Assembly (NCBI RefSeq): GCF_019977235.1
Contig: NZ_AP024646.1
Span: 2,728,001 to 2,792,000, forward strand
DNA length: 64,000 nt
Source: Arthrobacter sp. StoSoilB5
GTDB lineage: Bacteria; Actinomycetota; Actinomycetes; Actinomycetales; Micrococcaceae
Direction: 5' to 3'
Of the stretch, positions 17,329-25,654 are shown piece by piece; within the stretch, counting starts at the first letter, position 1; the number at the start of each line of letters is the position of its first letter. The translations under genes were made by a program, and so were the position numbers. Under the pieces are notes generated by a model, which was not told the origin of the DNA, did no database searches, and was given only the letters and a program-made list of their open reading frames with translations.

Positions 17329-18330
17329 ATGCCCCGCCCGTACACCCTGTTCACCGGCCAGTGGGCCGACCTCCCTTTCGAGGAAGTCGCGCGCCTAGCC
17401 TCGGGCTGGGGCTACGACGGCCTGGAAATCGCCGTCTCCGGAGACCACCTGGACGCCTGGCGCTGGGACGAACCCGGCTACATCGAGTCCAAACTCGCCG
17501 TCCTGGAAAAGTACAACCTGAAGGTCTGGGCCATCTCCAACCACCTCAAAGGCCAAGCCGTCTGCGATGACCCCATCGACTTCCGCCACGAAGCCATCGT
17601 CGGCTCCCGCGTGTGGGGCGACGGGGAGCCCGAAGGCGTCCGCCAACGCGCCGCCGAAGAAATGAAACACACCGCCCGCCTCGCCCGCGCCCTGGGTGTG
17701 GACACTGTGGTCGGGTTCACCGGCTCCTCCATCTGGCAGTACGTGGCCATGTTCCCGCCCGTCCCCGAAAAAGTCATCGACGCCGGCTACCAGGACTTCG
17801 CCGACCGGTGGAACCCCATCCTGGACGTCTTCGACGAATGCGGTGTCCGCTTCGCCCACGAAGTCCACCCCAGTGAGATCGCCTACGACTACTGGACCAC
17901 CGTCCGGACCCTCGAAGCGATCGGCCACCGGCCAGCGTTCGGCCTGAACTGGGACCCCTCCCACTTCATGTGGCAGGGCATCGATCCCGTGTCCTTCATC
18001 TGGGACTTCAAGGACCGGATCTACCACGTGGACTGCAAGGACACCAAGCTCCGCCCCACCGGCCGGAACACCGTCATGGGCTCCCACCTGCCGTGGGGCG
18101 ACCCGCGCCGCGGCTGGGACTTCGTCTCCGCCGGACGCGGCGACGTGCCCTGGGAATCATCCTTCCGCGCCCTCACCGCGATCGGCTACAACGGACCCAT
18201 CAGCGTGGAATGGGAAGACGCCGGCATGGACCGCCTCCACGGCGCCCCCGAAGCCCTCGCCGCCCTCAAGAAGTTCGACTTCCCCGCATCCCAAACCAGC
18301 TTCGACGCAGCCTTCAGCAGCAAGGACTGA
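17329..18330 (+). CDS. Sugar phosphate isomerase/epimerase-like TIM barrel protein, conserved actinobacterial type
   Basis: A TIM-barrel protein of about 333 residues, longer than the other two in the run. Likely metal and active-site residues lie in FAHEVHPSEIAYDY (near 182), LNWDPSHFMWQG (near 207), YHVDCKDTKL (near 235) and ISVEWEDAGMD (near 288). The start is ATG 17329, one base after the preceding stop, with GAAGGAG upstream. The gene is visibly more GC-rich at third positions than its neighbours. It closely resembles a group commonly paired with Gfo/Idh dehydrogenases. Possible roles include isomerisation of a keto-sugar or cleavage of a 3-keto-glycoside; neither is proven. Confidence 0.87.
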   Translation: MPRPYTLFTGQWADLPFEEVARLASGWGYDGLEIAVSGDHLDAWRWDEPGYIESKLAVLEKYNLKVWAISNHLKGQAVCDDPIDFRHEAIVGSRVWGDGEPEGVRQRAAEEMKHTARLARALGVDTVVGFTGSSIWQYVAMFPPVPEKVIDAGYQDFADRWNPILDVFDECGVRFAHEVHPSEIAYDYWTTVRTLEAIGHRPAFGLNWDPSHFMWQGIDPVSFIWDFKDRIYHVDCKDTKLRPTGRNTVMGSHLPWGDPRRGWDFVSAGRGDVPWESSFRALTAIGYNGPISVEWEDAGMDRLHGAPEALAALKKFDFPASQTSFDAAFSSKD

Positions 18331-18489
18331 TCAGTGCGGAGCGCGAAACTTTGACTGTCCGCAAGACCGGACATCCCGGGCGAGCGTCCGCCGATACGGG
18401 GAGTACCTCCGCCTCTCGGCGGCGGCGCTCGAAGTCAGACGTAAGCACGGCGTCGGGGGCCGTTCCAAACCGACCCCAAGGGGACCGCA

Positions 18490-19620
18490 TTGCCAGCCGA
18501 CCTTTACCTACCTTTGGGCCATGCCGAGTGGTCAGCGCGGTACGAATCACTTGCTCCGCTAGTCGTTGGGTCAAGCGCCATAGCTCCACTCACGATGGGG
18601 GAGCTGACCACCATCGCCCGCATCGACCCAGACCCCCTTCTGGCCACAGGGCTCAGCCTCGATTACACGGCACTTGGCGGCTCGGTGGAGCTCCGTCAAC
18701 GAATCGCCGCCATAATGCCTGGCGTCATCTCAGATAACATCACCGTCACCGTTGGAGCCGGCGAAGCGCTGGCCATGGTCGCCGAAGCGGCCTGCCTTCC
18801 TGGCGCCCATGTTGTTATCGAAACTCCGGCTCCCCGAAGTGCCCTTATGGCAGCACAAAGACTAGGCGCGTCCGTCACCTTGCTCCAGGGCCCGATCACT
18901 TGGGAATTGGTCGTTAGCAGCTTACGTCCAACCACAAGGGCCGTTTTCCTGACTTCCCCGCACAGCCCGACCGGTCAAGTACTGGGTGCTGACGCCCTGA
19001 CCCGGATCGCAGCGGAGTTGGCTAAGGTCGACGCGCTCCTTGTTGTTGATGAGAGCTATCGAGGACTGCCCCTGGGAATGTCACAGGTCCCTCCAGCCGT
19101 TGCCGCCCTCGTCCCCAACGGTGTATCTATAGGTAGCCTCTCCAAGGTATACGGACTTCCTGGGTTGCGCCTCGGGTGGGTAGCAGGCCCCGCCCTGTTG
19201 GTCGATGACGTGAAATCCATGCAGCGCTGGACTTCGCGGTCTCCGGCAGCCACCAGCGAAGTGATCGCCACGATCGCCTTGGACAACAGCGAGGCTCTTC
19301 TCTCCCGCGCCCGATCAATCGTGTACGACAGCTACGCCGAACTGGCCGCCATCTGCGACAGGTCACCGCTAATGCAGCTGACGGCGCCGGACGGAGGGAC
19401 TACCGCCTTCCCGCAGATTGATGTTGCTGATGTGGATGCATGGTGTGGACGGGTCGCAGAGCAGTACGGGGTCCTGTTAGCGCCTGGCAACGCATGCTTC
19501 GGAATCCCGGGCCGGATCCGCATCAACCTGGGCTTACGGCCGGAGGTGAGGGCGAAGGCCTTTCCAGTTCTCGCTCAAGCCCTTAAGGGAACCCCACGCT
19601 CCGGCGTTAGGAGCCGCTGA
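18490..19620 (+). CDS. Class I/II aminotransferase-fold PLP enzyme, paralog A
   Basis: A 376-residue fold-type I PLP protein. The PLP lysine is in GSLSKVYGLPGLRLGW near residue 218, and the cofactor aspartate/tyrosine in LLVVDESYRGL near 178. The carboxylate-binding arginine is probably in GRIRINLGLRPE near the C-terminus. The usual NPTG cofactor motif reads HSPTG here, with serine replacing the asparagine. I use a TTG start at 18490 after AAGGGGA; a near-identical TTG arrangement occurs in the paralog at 30740. The two proteins are very similar over their whole length. It lies 159 bases after the sulfatase run and may use its own promoter. Amino donor and acceptor unknown. Confidence 0.88.
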   Translation: MPADLYLPLGHAEWSARYESLAPLVVGSSAIAPLTMGELTTIARIDPDPLLATGLSLDYTALGGSVELRQRIAAIMPGVISDNITVTVGAGEALAMVAEAACLPGAHVVIETPAPRSALMAAQRLGASVTLLQGPITWELVVSSLRPTTRAVFLTSPHSPTGQVLGADALTRIAAELAKVDALLVVDESYRGLPLGMSQVPPAVAALVPNGVSIGSLSKVYGLPGLRLGWVAGPALLVDDVKSMQRWTSRSPAATSEVIATIALDNSEALLSRARSIVYDSYAELAAICDRSPLMQLTAPDGGTTAFPQIDVADVDAWCGRVAEQYGVLLAPGNACFGIPGRIRINLGLRPEVRAKAFPVLAQALKGTPRSGVRSR

Positions 19621-19724
19621 GGTTTGACCCAAGAGGAGTCTGCTTGTCCCAGGAGCGCAGGGCTGGTATGAATCCGGTACATGCAATGCCCGGAATTTCG
19701 GCGTGGCGGTGATAGCCTTGGTGC

Positions 19725-20753
19725 ATGGATGGGACGACGCAGCAGGGCCTGACTGACGAGCTTCCCGTCTCTGGAGCCTTGACGGCTGTGGATTCGGCGA
19801 TAGTCACTGATGTAGCGAAGAGGGTGGACGTCTCAGACCGCCGCGATCTGCGCCGGCGTCTGGCTGATGGCCTCGAAGAGTGGCTATTGGAACATCGCGC
19901 GCCCCATCAACTGCTTCCTTCAGCGCGGCACTTCTCGGACGCATGGGGCGTTCATCGGGCCACCGTTCAGGGGGCCTTCGAAATCCTGGTCGACAGGGGA
20001 ACCCTCGCCAGAATTGCTAATGGGCGCTTTGTCGCAAACTTCGTGGCCACAGTTCGAGAAGATGGAGCAGCAGCCCTTGCCGGGCGCCTAAGGACGACGG
20101 CCGGCCTGGCTGTCCGCGATGGGCTTTCCGAATCCGCATTCATCGAATTGGCACGGCAAATGTTCCGCGCCGCGGCTATGGCGGACATACGCGTCGTCTT
20201 TGTTGAACCCGAGGTCGAGGTTCCGGGCATGGGTGCCGAGGATCTTTCCCGCCTTCTCGACTATCCGGTTTCCAGCGAACGCCTTGAGGCCATCGAGCCC
20301 GCCCCACGAACGGTGTTCGTCGCGTTGGCGTCCGATGCCACCAAGGCCCGAGCCAGGATGGCCGGCCGCGCAGACGTCTTTGCCATCGGCCTGACACTAG
20401 AGACCGACCTCCGGCTTGCGGTGGCCGGCCTTCCCTCGGAGACAAGTGTGGCAGTTGTCTCGGAGGACCAACGGGTTTTGAGGGCCGTGATGGACAAGGT
20501 CTCAGAACTGCGATCGGACCTTTCCATCCATAGCCATACGGAAATACCACGGGAGCTCGGAGATACATCGCTCCTGCTCCTGCCCGAGGCGATGGTGGCC
20601 GACACCGGCAATCTCCCGACGGCCCGCTACCGGTGCCAAATCTCCCTTGCGGAGCTCACTTTCCTGCGGTCCCGGCTTGCAGGTTCGCTGGGGCAAGCGG
20701 CAACAGCCGAGACCACGACTGACCACACGAAGATCGAACTGCCTGCACAGTGA
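19725..20753 (+). CDS. GntR-like transcriptional regulator with unknown sensor domain
   Basis: A 342-residue regulator. Residues about 45-105 form a GntR-type winged helix (LLPSARHFSDAWGVHRATVQ, then a wing around RGTLARIANGRFV). The C-terminal 230 residues look like an alpha/beta sensor domain that I do not recognise; it is neither an aminotransferase (MocR) nor an FCD domain. It sits between aminotransferase paralog A and the convergent flavin oxidoreductase gene, and is the only regulator between 18.5 and 31.9 kb. It may therefore control the aminotransferase and sugar ABC genes. No clear Shine-Dalgarno precedes ATG 19725. Confidence 0.75.
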   Translation: MDGTTQQGLTDELPVSGALTAVDSAIVTDVAKRVDVSDRRDLRRRLADGLEEWLLEHRAPHQLLPSARHFSDAWGVHRATVQGAFEILVDRGTLARIANGRFVANFVATVREDGAAALAGRLRTTAGLAVRDGLSESAFIELARQMFRAAAMADIRVVFVEPEVEVPGMGAEDLSRLLDYPVSSERLEAIEPAPRTVFVALASDATKARARMAGRADVFAIGLTLETDLRLAVAGLPSETSVAVVSEDQRVLRAVMDKVSELRSDLSIHSHTEIPRELGDTSLLLLPEAMVADTGNLPTARYRCQISLAELTFLRSRLAGSLGQAATAETTTDHTKIELPAQ

Positions 20754-20819
20754 CCTGGGTGGCGTCGTTGCTGCCGGGGGATCGGGTAAGGGTACCGGCA
20801 ATGTTCAAGCCGCCAACAC

Positions 20820-20863
20820 AACAATGTTCCAGCCACCATTTTTGTGGTGGCCGGAACATTGTT
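20820..20863. terminator. Bidirectional terminator-like hairpin between convergent genes
   Basis: Two 19-base arms (20820-20838 and 20845-20863), paired except for one A/C mismatch, with a six-base TTTTTG loop. It lies between the convergent regulator (ends 20753) and flavin oxidoreductase (ends 20910). Its symmetry suits transcription ending from both sides. Confidence 0.7.
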
Positions 20864-20909
20864 TGGTGTCAGCGCCCGGACTTTTGTCTTTTCGGGGCGG
20901 CTTCGGGGA

Positions 20910-22910
20910 TCAACGGATGCCCACCCCGGCCTCTGCGGGAGCTGCGCGGCGTTCCAAACTCCGCAAACGAATGAGCTCCACCACCTCCGCAGCCTCTTGG
21001 GTTCCTTCGTGGATATCCCGCGGCTCAATGCAGTCCCCGATGCGGTAAACCTCCAGTTCGGGATTGATTTCCATCAGGCTCTCGTAAAGCTCAACGTTGG
21101 AAACCCGCCCACCGGTTACAACATCCTGGACGTCATTCCAGGTTTCCGGCACGCCCCGGTGTTGTAGGCGGATGAACCCATCCCCAACTTCCTCGACAGT
21201 GCGTTCCGGATGCAGGTGGACGTTCTCCAGTGCGTCGACCTGGGCAATCAACAGATTGCGTGCGGGCGCGGCCTTGTTGAGCGCGAACCCACTGTCAGGG
21301 TCCACGATGTCGATCCGGAGATCCGGCCTTGCTGTACCAAGACGTACGGCGAGAAAGCAGCTTTCGGCATCTCCGCCGATTATCACGACTCGGCCGGACC
21401 AAGCGGTGATGTCACGATCAAAGGCCGAGATGACGTTGAAGACCGGGCGGCCGCCACTGGTCGTCGCGTAGGTGTAACCGCCGCGTGCGCCCGTGGCGAT
21501 GATGATCGCATCTGTGTCGTGGTCCGCCAGTGTGGCTGCGTCCAGTGTCTGGCCGAGCTTTACGTCGACATGGAGTTTTTCCATCTGCCGGGAAAGATAG
21601 CTGACGAAGTAGCCATAGTCGTGCGCGGCGAGGGCGGCCTGGTTCAGCTGACCACCAAGCACAGGCCGCGCCTCATAAAGCTCCACGCTGTTTCCTTGGC
21701 GTGCCAAGAGCCGGGCGGCGGTCATTCCGGCCGGCCCGCCGCCGATCACCGTCACGTGGCGGGGACGTTCCGTGATGCGTAGGGCCCGCGTGCGCTCAAA
21801 CGTCGATTGGGGATTCACGGCGCAATGCGCCACCTTGCGGCCGAAAAATAGATTCAGGCAGGTGTGGCAGGCGATGCAGGGGACGATGTCCTCGGCCCGG
21901 TCCTGCTCGATCTTGCGTACGAAATGGGGATCCGCGTGGAAAGCACGTGTCATGGAAATGAAATCGGCCCGGCCGTCCGCCAGCACGGATTCAGCAAGGT
22001 CAGGATCGTTGAGTTTCTGCGTCACGCTGACCGGTACTGTGTCTCCAACCGCCTTCTTCAGCTGTTCGGCGATGGGTACGAAACCACCGTGTCCCCTTTC
22101 GGGGCCCTGAAAGATTTCGCTTCCCGTCTCGTAGATGCCGGCGGTGATGTCGATCAGGTTGATGCCGGCCTTTACAAGGAGCTTGCAGAAGGGAATGGTG
22201 TCGGCTGTCGTGAGGCCACCCTCCACGTATTCCTCCATGGAGATGCGGTAGCCGATGGGATAGTCCGGCCCGACGACGTTCCTGACAGCGGCGACGACCT
22301 CGAGGGCGAATCGGGCCCGGTTTTCGGCCGACCCTCCATACTTGTCAGTCCGCTTGTTACTCCAGGGAGAAAGGAACTGTTCCAGGAGATAACCGTGCGA
22401 ACCGTGCAGATGGATCATGTCGACGCCGGCCTTGAGGCACCGCGCTGCGGCGTCTGCGAAGGCGCGGACAACGTCGTCGATATCGGCCTGGGTCATTTCC
22501 AGTGGAAGCGGCATGGGGTCGAAGAAGCTGCACGGTATCGCGGTTGGCGCCAAGGGCTGACGCAGCGTTGCGGTCGATGCAGACTGTCGACCCGCGAAAT
22601 ACAGCTCAACCGAAACTACTGCCCCTTCGTTGTGGAGCGCGTCGACGAGCCGGGTGAAGCCTGGGATAACCCGATCGTCGTGGCACCCGACCTGGAACGG
22701 ATTCCCTTGGCCACGAGGGTCAACGTATGTGGACTCGACATTCACCAGGCCCGCACCGCCCCGGGCCCGTTCGACCAAGTAGTCGATGTAGCGCTGGTTC
22801 AGGGTGCCATCGCGATTAGCCATGGCCCGTTCCATCGGACCGGTGATGATGCGGTTCTTTGTCCGCATGCGGTTGATTCTGCCCTCGCGTAGCAGGTTTG
22901 GGTACGCCAT
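20910..22910 (-). CDS. NADH:flavin oxidoreductase / FAD-dependent oxidoreductase (2,4-dienoyl-CoA reductase type)
   Basis: An enzyme of about 666 residues with the three-cofactor layout of the 2,4-dienoyl-CoA reductase / trimethylamine dehydrogenase family. It has an N-terminal OYE-like FMN barrel, cysteines for a 4Fe-4S cluster (CIACHTC plus a fourth Cys eleven residues on), then an FAD/NAD domain opening with VTVIGGGPAGMTAARLL. I set the start at the ATG at 22910, which has AAAGGTAGG upstream; the longer frame would reach into the divergent control region. It probably reduces an activated C=C or removes electrons from a pathway intermediate. Substrate unknown. Divergent from the epimerase gene. 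Confidence 0.88.
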   Translation of the reverse strand: MAYPNLLREGRINRMRTKNRIITGPMERAMANRDGTLNQRYIDYLVERARGGAGLVNVESTYVDPRGQGNPFQVGCHDDRVIPGFTRLVDALHNEGAVVSVELYFAGRQSASTATLRQPLAPTAIPCSFFDPMPLPLEMTQADIDDVVRAFADAAARCLKAGVDMIHLHGSHGYLLEQFLSPWSNKRTDKYGGSAENRARFALEVVAAVRNVVGPDYPIGYRISMEEYVEGGLTTADTIPFCKLLVKAGINLIDITAGIYETGSEIFQGPERGHGGFVPIAEQLKKAVGDTVPVSVTQKLNDPDLAESVLADGRADFISMTRAFHADPHFVRKIEQDRAEDIVPCIACHTCLNLFFGRKVAHCAVNPQSTFERTRALRITERPRHVTVIGGGPAGMTAARLLARQGNSVELYEARPVLGGQLNQAALAAHDYGYFVSYLSRQMEKLHVDVKLGQTLDAATLADHDTDAIIIATGARGGYTYATTSGGRPVFNVISAFDRDITAWSGRVVIIGGDAESCFLAVRLGTARPDLRIDIVDPDSGFALNKAAPARNLLIAQVDALENVHLHPERTVEEVGDGFIRLQHRGVPETWNDVQDVVTGGRVSNVELYESLMEINPELEVYRIGDCIEPRDIHEGTQEAAEVVELIRLRSLERRAAPAEAGVGIR

Positions 22911-23079
22911 AGTCCTACCTTTCTTGGATGGAGATACAAGCGGCCGAATGGCTTCGCCCGCGTCTGCCAGCGACAAGCGTGCGACCACTCTGACGCTAAA
23001 GCATGTGTACCAGTTATGTTCCAGGTTGGTCAATGGATGCTGTCATTTGCGGGTTTTCAAAAAGAAAAGTCAAAATTCC

Positions 23080-23107
23080 TTGACTCTCGGTACAGTGTTG
23101 GTACATT
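23080..23107 (+). promoter_or_regulatory. Predicted promoter for the epimerase/ABC operon
   Basis: TTGACT at 23080-23085 and TACATT at 23102-23107, separated by 16 bases, close to a housekeeping sigma promoter. It overlaps two copies of GGTACA (23089 and 23100), and the inverted TGTACCA occurs near 23006, so a regulator could bind here. The rest of the 314-base divergent region (22911-23224) shows no gene. Confidence 0.5.
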
Positions 23108-23224
23108 TGCTGCAGGTCGCCCCGCAATGGGTGAAACCACCGGCCCGGGCCTTCTTCTCCGGGCAGCACACCCCTCTAGATGGCCGCTTCCGTTGGAGGG
23201 CCACCAGGAAAGTGAGAAAAGCAA

Positions 23225-24181
23225 ATGAGTAACATCGTCGTTACCGGCGGCTCCGGCCGCCTCGGACGTGAGTTCGTTGTACCGGAACTCGCGAAGGACC
23301 ACTCCATCAAAGTGTTCGACGCCATTGAACCCCCGAACTCAGAATGGGATTTCCACAAGGGCGACATCCTGTCCATCGATGACCTGGCAAGCGCCTTCGA
23401 GGGCGCCGACGCCATAGTCCACCTGGCCGCTATCCCCGTTTACACCGGGCAAGGCGAAGAAGAAAAGATTTGGCGCGTGAATAGCGACGGCACGTTCAAC
23501 GTCCTCGAAGCTGCGCGTCGGGCCGGTGTCCAGGACATCGTTCTGACCAGCAGCGTATGCGCCTGGGGCCCGATCTTCTGGTCCACCCCGCAGACTCCGG
23601 AATACTTCCCGATTGACGAGGAAATATCCAACCGCCCCGACGACATGTACGGGATGAGCAAGATCATCGGCGAAGTCCTCGGTTACGGGTATAGCCGCCG
23701 CTACAAGCAGCGCATCGCGTCCCTCCGCTTGGCAACGGTGGGTCTCTTCGACCAGGACTACTGGATCGACGCCGTTGCCGACATCGACAACCCGGAACAT
23801 GTGCTCCCAGCCGTGGCCAACCCGGAACTACCCTCCGCGGGAGACATGACGATGACCGACTTCGTCTACCAGTATGTCGACCCGCGGGACGTTGCGCAGG
23901 CATTCCGTCTCGCACTGGAGTCAGTGCAGACGGGCCGGATCGGTAACGAAGACGTGCAGTGGGACAACTTCAACATCGGGGCCGGCGATGTCTTCTCGAC
24001 CCGGGACTCGCTGGACCTCATCAGGAAGTACTACCCGGAGGCACGGGTGAACGAGGACCTGTACCGGGCGGAACCCCAGTACCCCCTCTACGACATCAGC
24101 AAGGCTCGCAATCTCCTCGGCTATGACCCCCAGTACACGTGGCGCGACTTCACGCCGCGGCCAGCCGCCGCGTCGAAGTAA
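23225..24181 (+). CDS. NAD(P)-dependent epimerase/dehydratase (extended SDR)
   Basis: A 318-residue extended short-chain dehydrogenase. The NAD-binding TGGSGRLG lies at residues 7-14, VHLAAIPVYTG near 74, a serine in LTSSVCAWG near 110 and the catalytic YGMSK near 142-146. It resembles UDP-sugar epimerases and uronate dehydrogenases. It opens a plus-strand run leading into the sugar ABC transporter and probably oxidises or epimerises the imported sugar or sugar acid. GTGAGAAAAGC precedes the ATG. No signal peptide, cytoplasmic. Confidence 0.87.
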   Translation: MSNIVVTGGSGRLGREFVVPELAKDHSIKVFDAIEPPNSEWDFHKGDILSIDDLASAFEGADAIVHLAAIPVYTGQGEEEKIWRVNSDGTFNVLEAARRAGVQDIVLTSSVCAWGPIFWSTPQTPEYFPIDEEISNRPDDMYGMSKIIGEVLGYGYSRRYKQRIASLRLATVGLFDQDYWIDAVADIDNPEHVLPAVANPELPSAGDMTMTDFVYQYVDPRDVAQAFRLALESVQTGRIGNEDVQWDNFNIGAGDVFSTRDSLDLIRKYYPEARVNEDLYRAEPQYPLYDISKARNLLGYDPQYTWRDFTPRPAAASK

Positions 24182-24209
24182 CCAAACAGGAGCATGCAGC
24201 TGCCCGGTC

Positions 24210-24270
24210 TGCCTGCTGATTCGTTCGCATAGGCGTAGATAGATGGCCGATGCAGTGGAATCAGCAGGCA
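24210..24270. repeat. Inverted repeat upstream of the sugar-binding protein gene
   Basis: Perfect 13-base arms, TGCCTGCTGATTC (24210-24222) and GAATCAGCAGGCA (24258-24270), with 35 bases between. It lies between the epimerase stop and the binding-protein start. It could be an RNA hairpin that ends or protects transcripts, or a regulator site. Confidence 0.45.
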
Positions 24271-24366
24271 CCCGGACACCTGCGGCAGGGTCCGTCGCTT
24301 TCCTGCGCCGCCGCCCTCAGGGCTCCCCTCCACCTTTGCCATCCATTCGCTAGGAGCACATTCAGA

Positions 24367-25554
24367 ATGTCGATAAAGAGCCGAATCAAAGGCGCAGCAT
24401 TCGTGGCGGCCTCCGCCATGACAATTACCATGTTCGCCGGTTGTAGTGCCGGCGGTACCGGGGCTGGCACAGCAGTCGCCACCGTCGACCCGGCCATCCA
24501 GAGCAAGGTCGAAAAATGCCTCACCGAGGTAGCCCAAAAGGTCTACAACAAGGGTCCACAAGGCGAGACGGCGACGCCCGCTTCGCAACTGACATTGACG
24601 CAGGAAGAAATCGACAAAGTCAGGGCTATGAAGAAGACGGTCGCCATCGCATGGCATGTCTTTGGCAGCGACTATTCCACAGCCCAGGTAGCGGCCCTGA
24701 AAGACACGTTTAATAAGCTGGGCATCGAGGTCCTGACTACCACGGACGGCCAGTTCCAAGTCAACAAACAGACCAACGACATTCAGACGATCCTGGCACG
24801 CAAGCCGGATTTCATGGTGTCCCTTCCGGTTGACGCGCCCTCCGAGACAGGCATCTACCAGCAGGCTGCCGCAGCCGGAGTGAAGCTCGTCTTCGCGCTC
24901 AATGCGCCGCCCGAGATGAAAGCAGGCAAGGACTACCTCACGGTCGTCGGTTCCGACGATTACGGTACCGGCGTGGCCTCGGCATGCCAGTTGGTGAAAG
25001 CGGTAAACGGCAAGGGGAAGGTCGGCATTATCTACCACGCCGCCCACTACTACGCCACGCAGCAGCGGCTTGATGCGGTGCATGCAGTGTTGAAGGAATA
25101 CCCCGACATCCAGGTCGTGGAGGAAAAGGGGAGCCCGGGCCCTGACTTTACCGGTCAGGGTGCAGCCGCTACGAACAGCATGCTAAGCCAGCACCCGGAT
25201 CTCGACGGAATCTGGGCTGTCTGGGATACCCACGCCGAGGGCGTCATCGCAGCAGCGCGCGAGAGGGGTAAGAACGGTTCGAACTTCGCCATCACCACGA
25301 TCGACCTCGGTAAGACGGTTGCCGTGAGCACAGCCAGGGACGACATGGTGAAGGGAGTCGGCGGGTCGCAGCCATACAACCAGGGCGTGGCCGAAGCGAT
25401 GGCCGTTGCCTACTCGCTGCTCGGAAAAGATCTCAACCCCTACTACGCATGGAACGCACTCCCGGTTGACCGTTCCAACGTGGTGGAGCAGTGGAAACAG
25501 ATCTACAACGCTGAAGCGCCGAAGGAAATCACTGACGCAGTCAACAAGAAATAG
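24367..25554 (+). CDS. Sugar ABC transporter substrate-binding lipoprotein (RbsB-like)
   Basis: A periplasmic-binding-protein type 1 of about 395 residues. A lipoprotein signal (MSIKSRIKGAAF, then lipobox FAGC with the cysteine near residue 26) anchors it outside the membrane. The two-lobed sugar-binding fold appears after about residue 90 (KTVAIAWHVFGSDYS, PDFMVSLPVDAPSETG, and LDGIWAVWDTHAEGV near 280). I start at ATG 24367 with TAGGAG upstream; the longer frame has no signal sequence. With the following ATPase and permease it forms a ribose/inositol-type importer. Ligand unknown. A stem-loop follows the gene. Confidence 0.9.
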   Translation: MSIKSRIKGAAFVAASAMTITMFAGCSAGGTGAGTAVATVDPAIQSKVEKCLTEVAQKVYNKGPQGETATPASQLTLTQEEIDKVRAMKKTVAIAWHVFGSDYSTAQVAALKDTFNKLGIEVLTTTDGQFQVNKQTNDIQTILARKPDFMVSLPVDAPSETGIYQQAAAAGVKLVFALNAPPEMKAGKDYLTVVGSDDYGTGVASACQLVKAVNGKGKVGIIYHAAHYYATQQRLDAVHAVLKEYPDIQVVEEKGSPGPDFTGQGAAATNSMLSQHPDLDGIWAVWDTHAEGVIAAARERGKNGSNFAITTIDLGKTVAVSTARDDMVKGVGGSQPYNQGVAEAMAVAYSLLGKDLNPYYAWNALPVDRSNVVEQWKQIYNAEAPKEITDAVNKK

Positions 25555-25562
25555 GAGGCTCG

Positions 25563-25605
25563 GGCGGGTTTCCGGATGCCTTTTGGGGGCCTCCGGACAC
25601 CCGCC
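25563..25605 (+). terminator. Intra-operon stem-loop after the binding-protein gene
   Basis: GGCGGGT plus TTCCGGA (25563-25576) pair with TCCGGA plus CACCCGCC (25592-25605) around a T/G-rich loop, eight bases after the stop. Such hairpins after binding-protein genes raise their mRNA level relative to the ATPase and permease. It is probably partial termination or 3' protection. Confidence 0.55.
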
Positions 25606-25654
25606 GGAACTTTCGAACCTACCCACACAACAGTTCCCAAAGGGGTGAACACGG

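Noticed and set aside
17395..18087. Minus-strand open frame of 230 codons in the third TIM-barrel gene
   Set aside because: It is an antisense frame caused by strong third-position GC; there is no start signal or recognisable domain.
21864..22892. Plus-strand open frame of about 340 codons inside the flavin oxidoreductase
   Set aside because: It is opposite a well-supported enzyme with FMN, Fe-S and FAD motifs, has no ribosome site and shows no family features.
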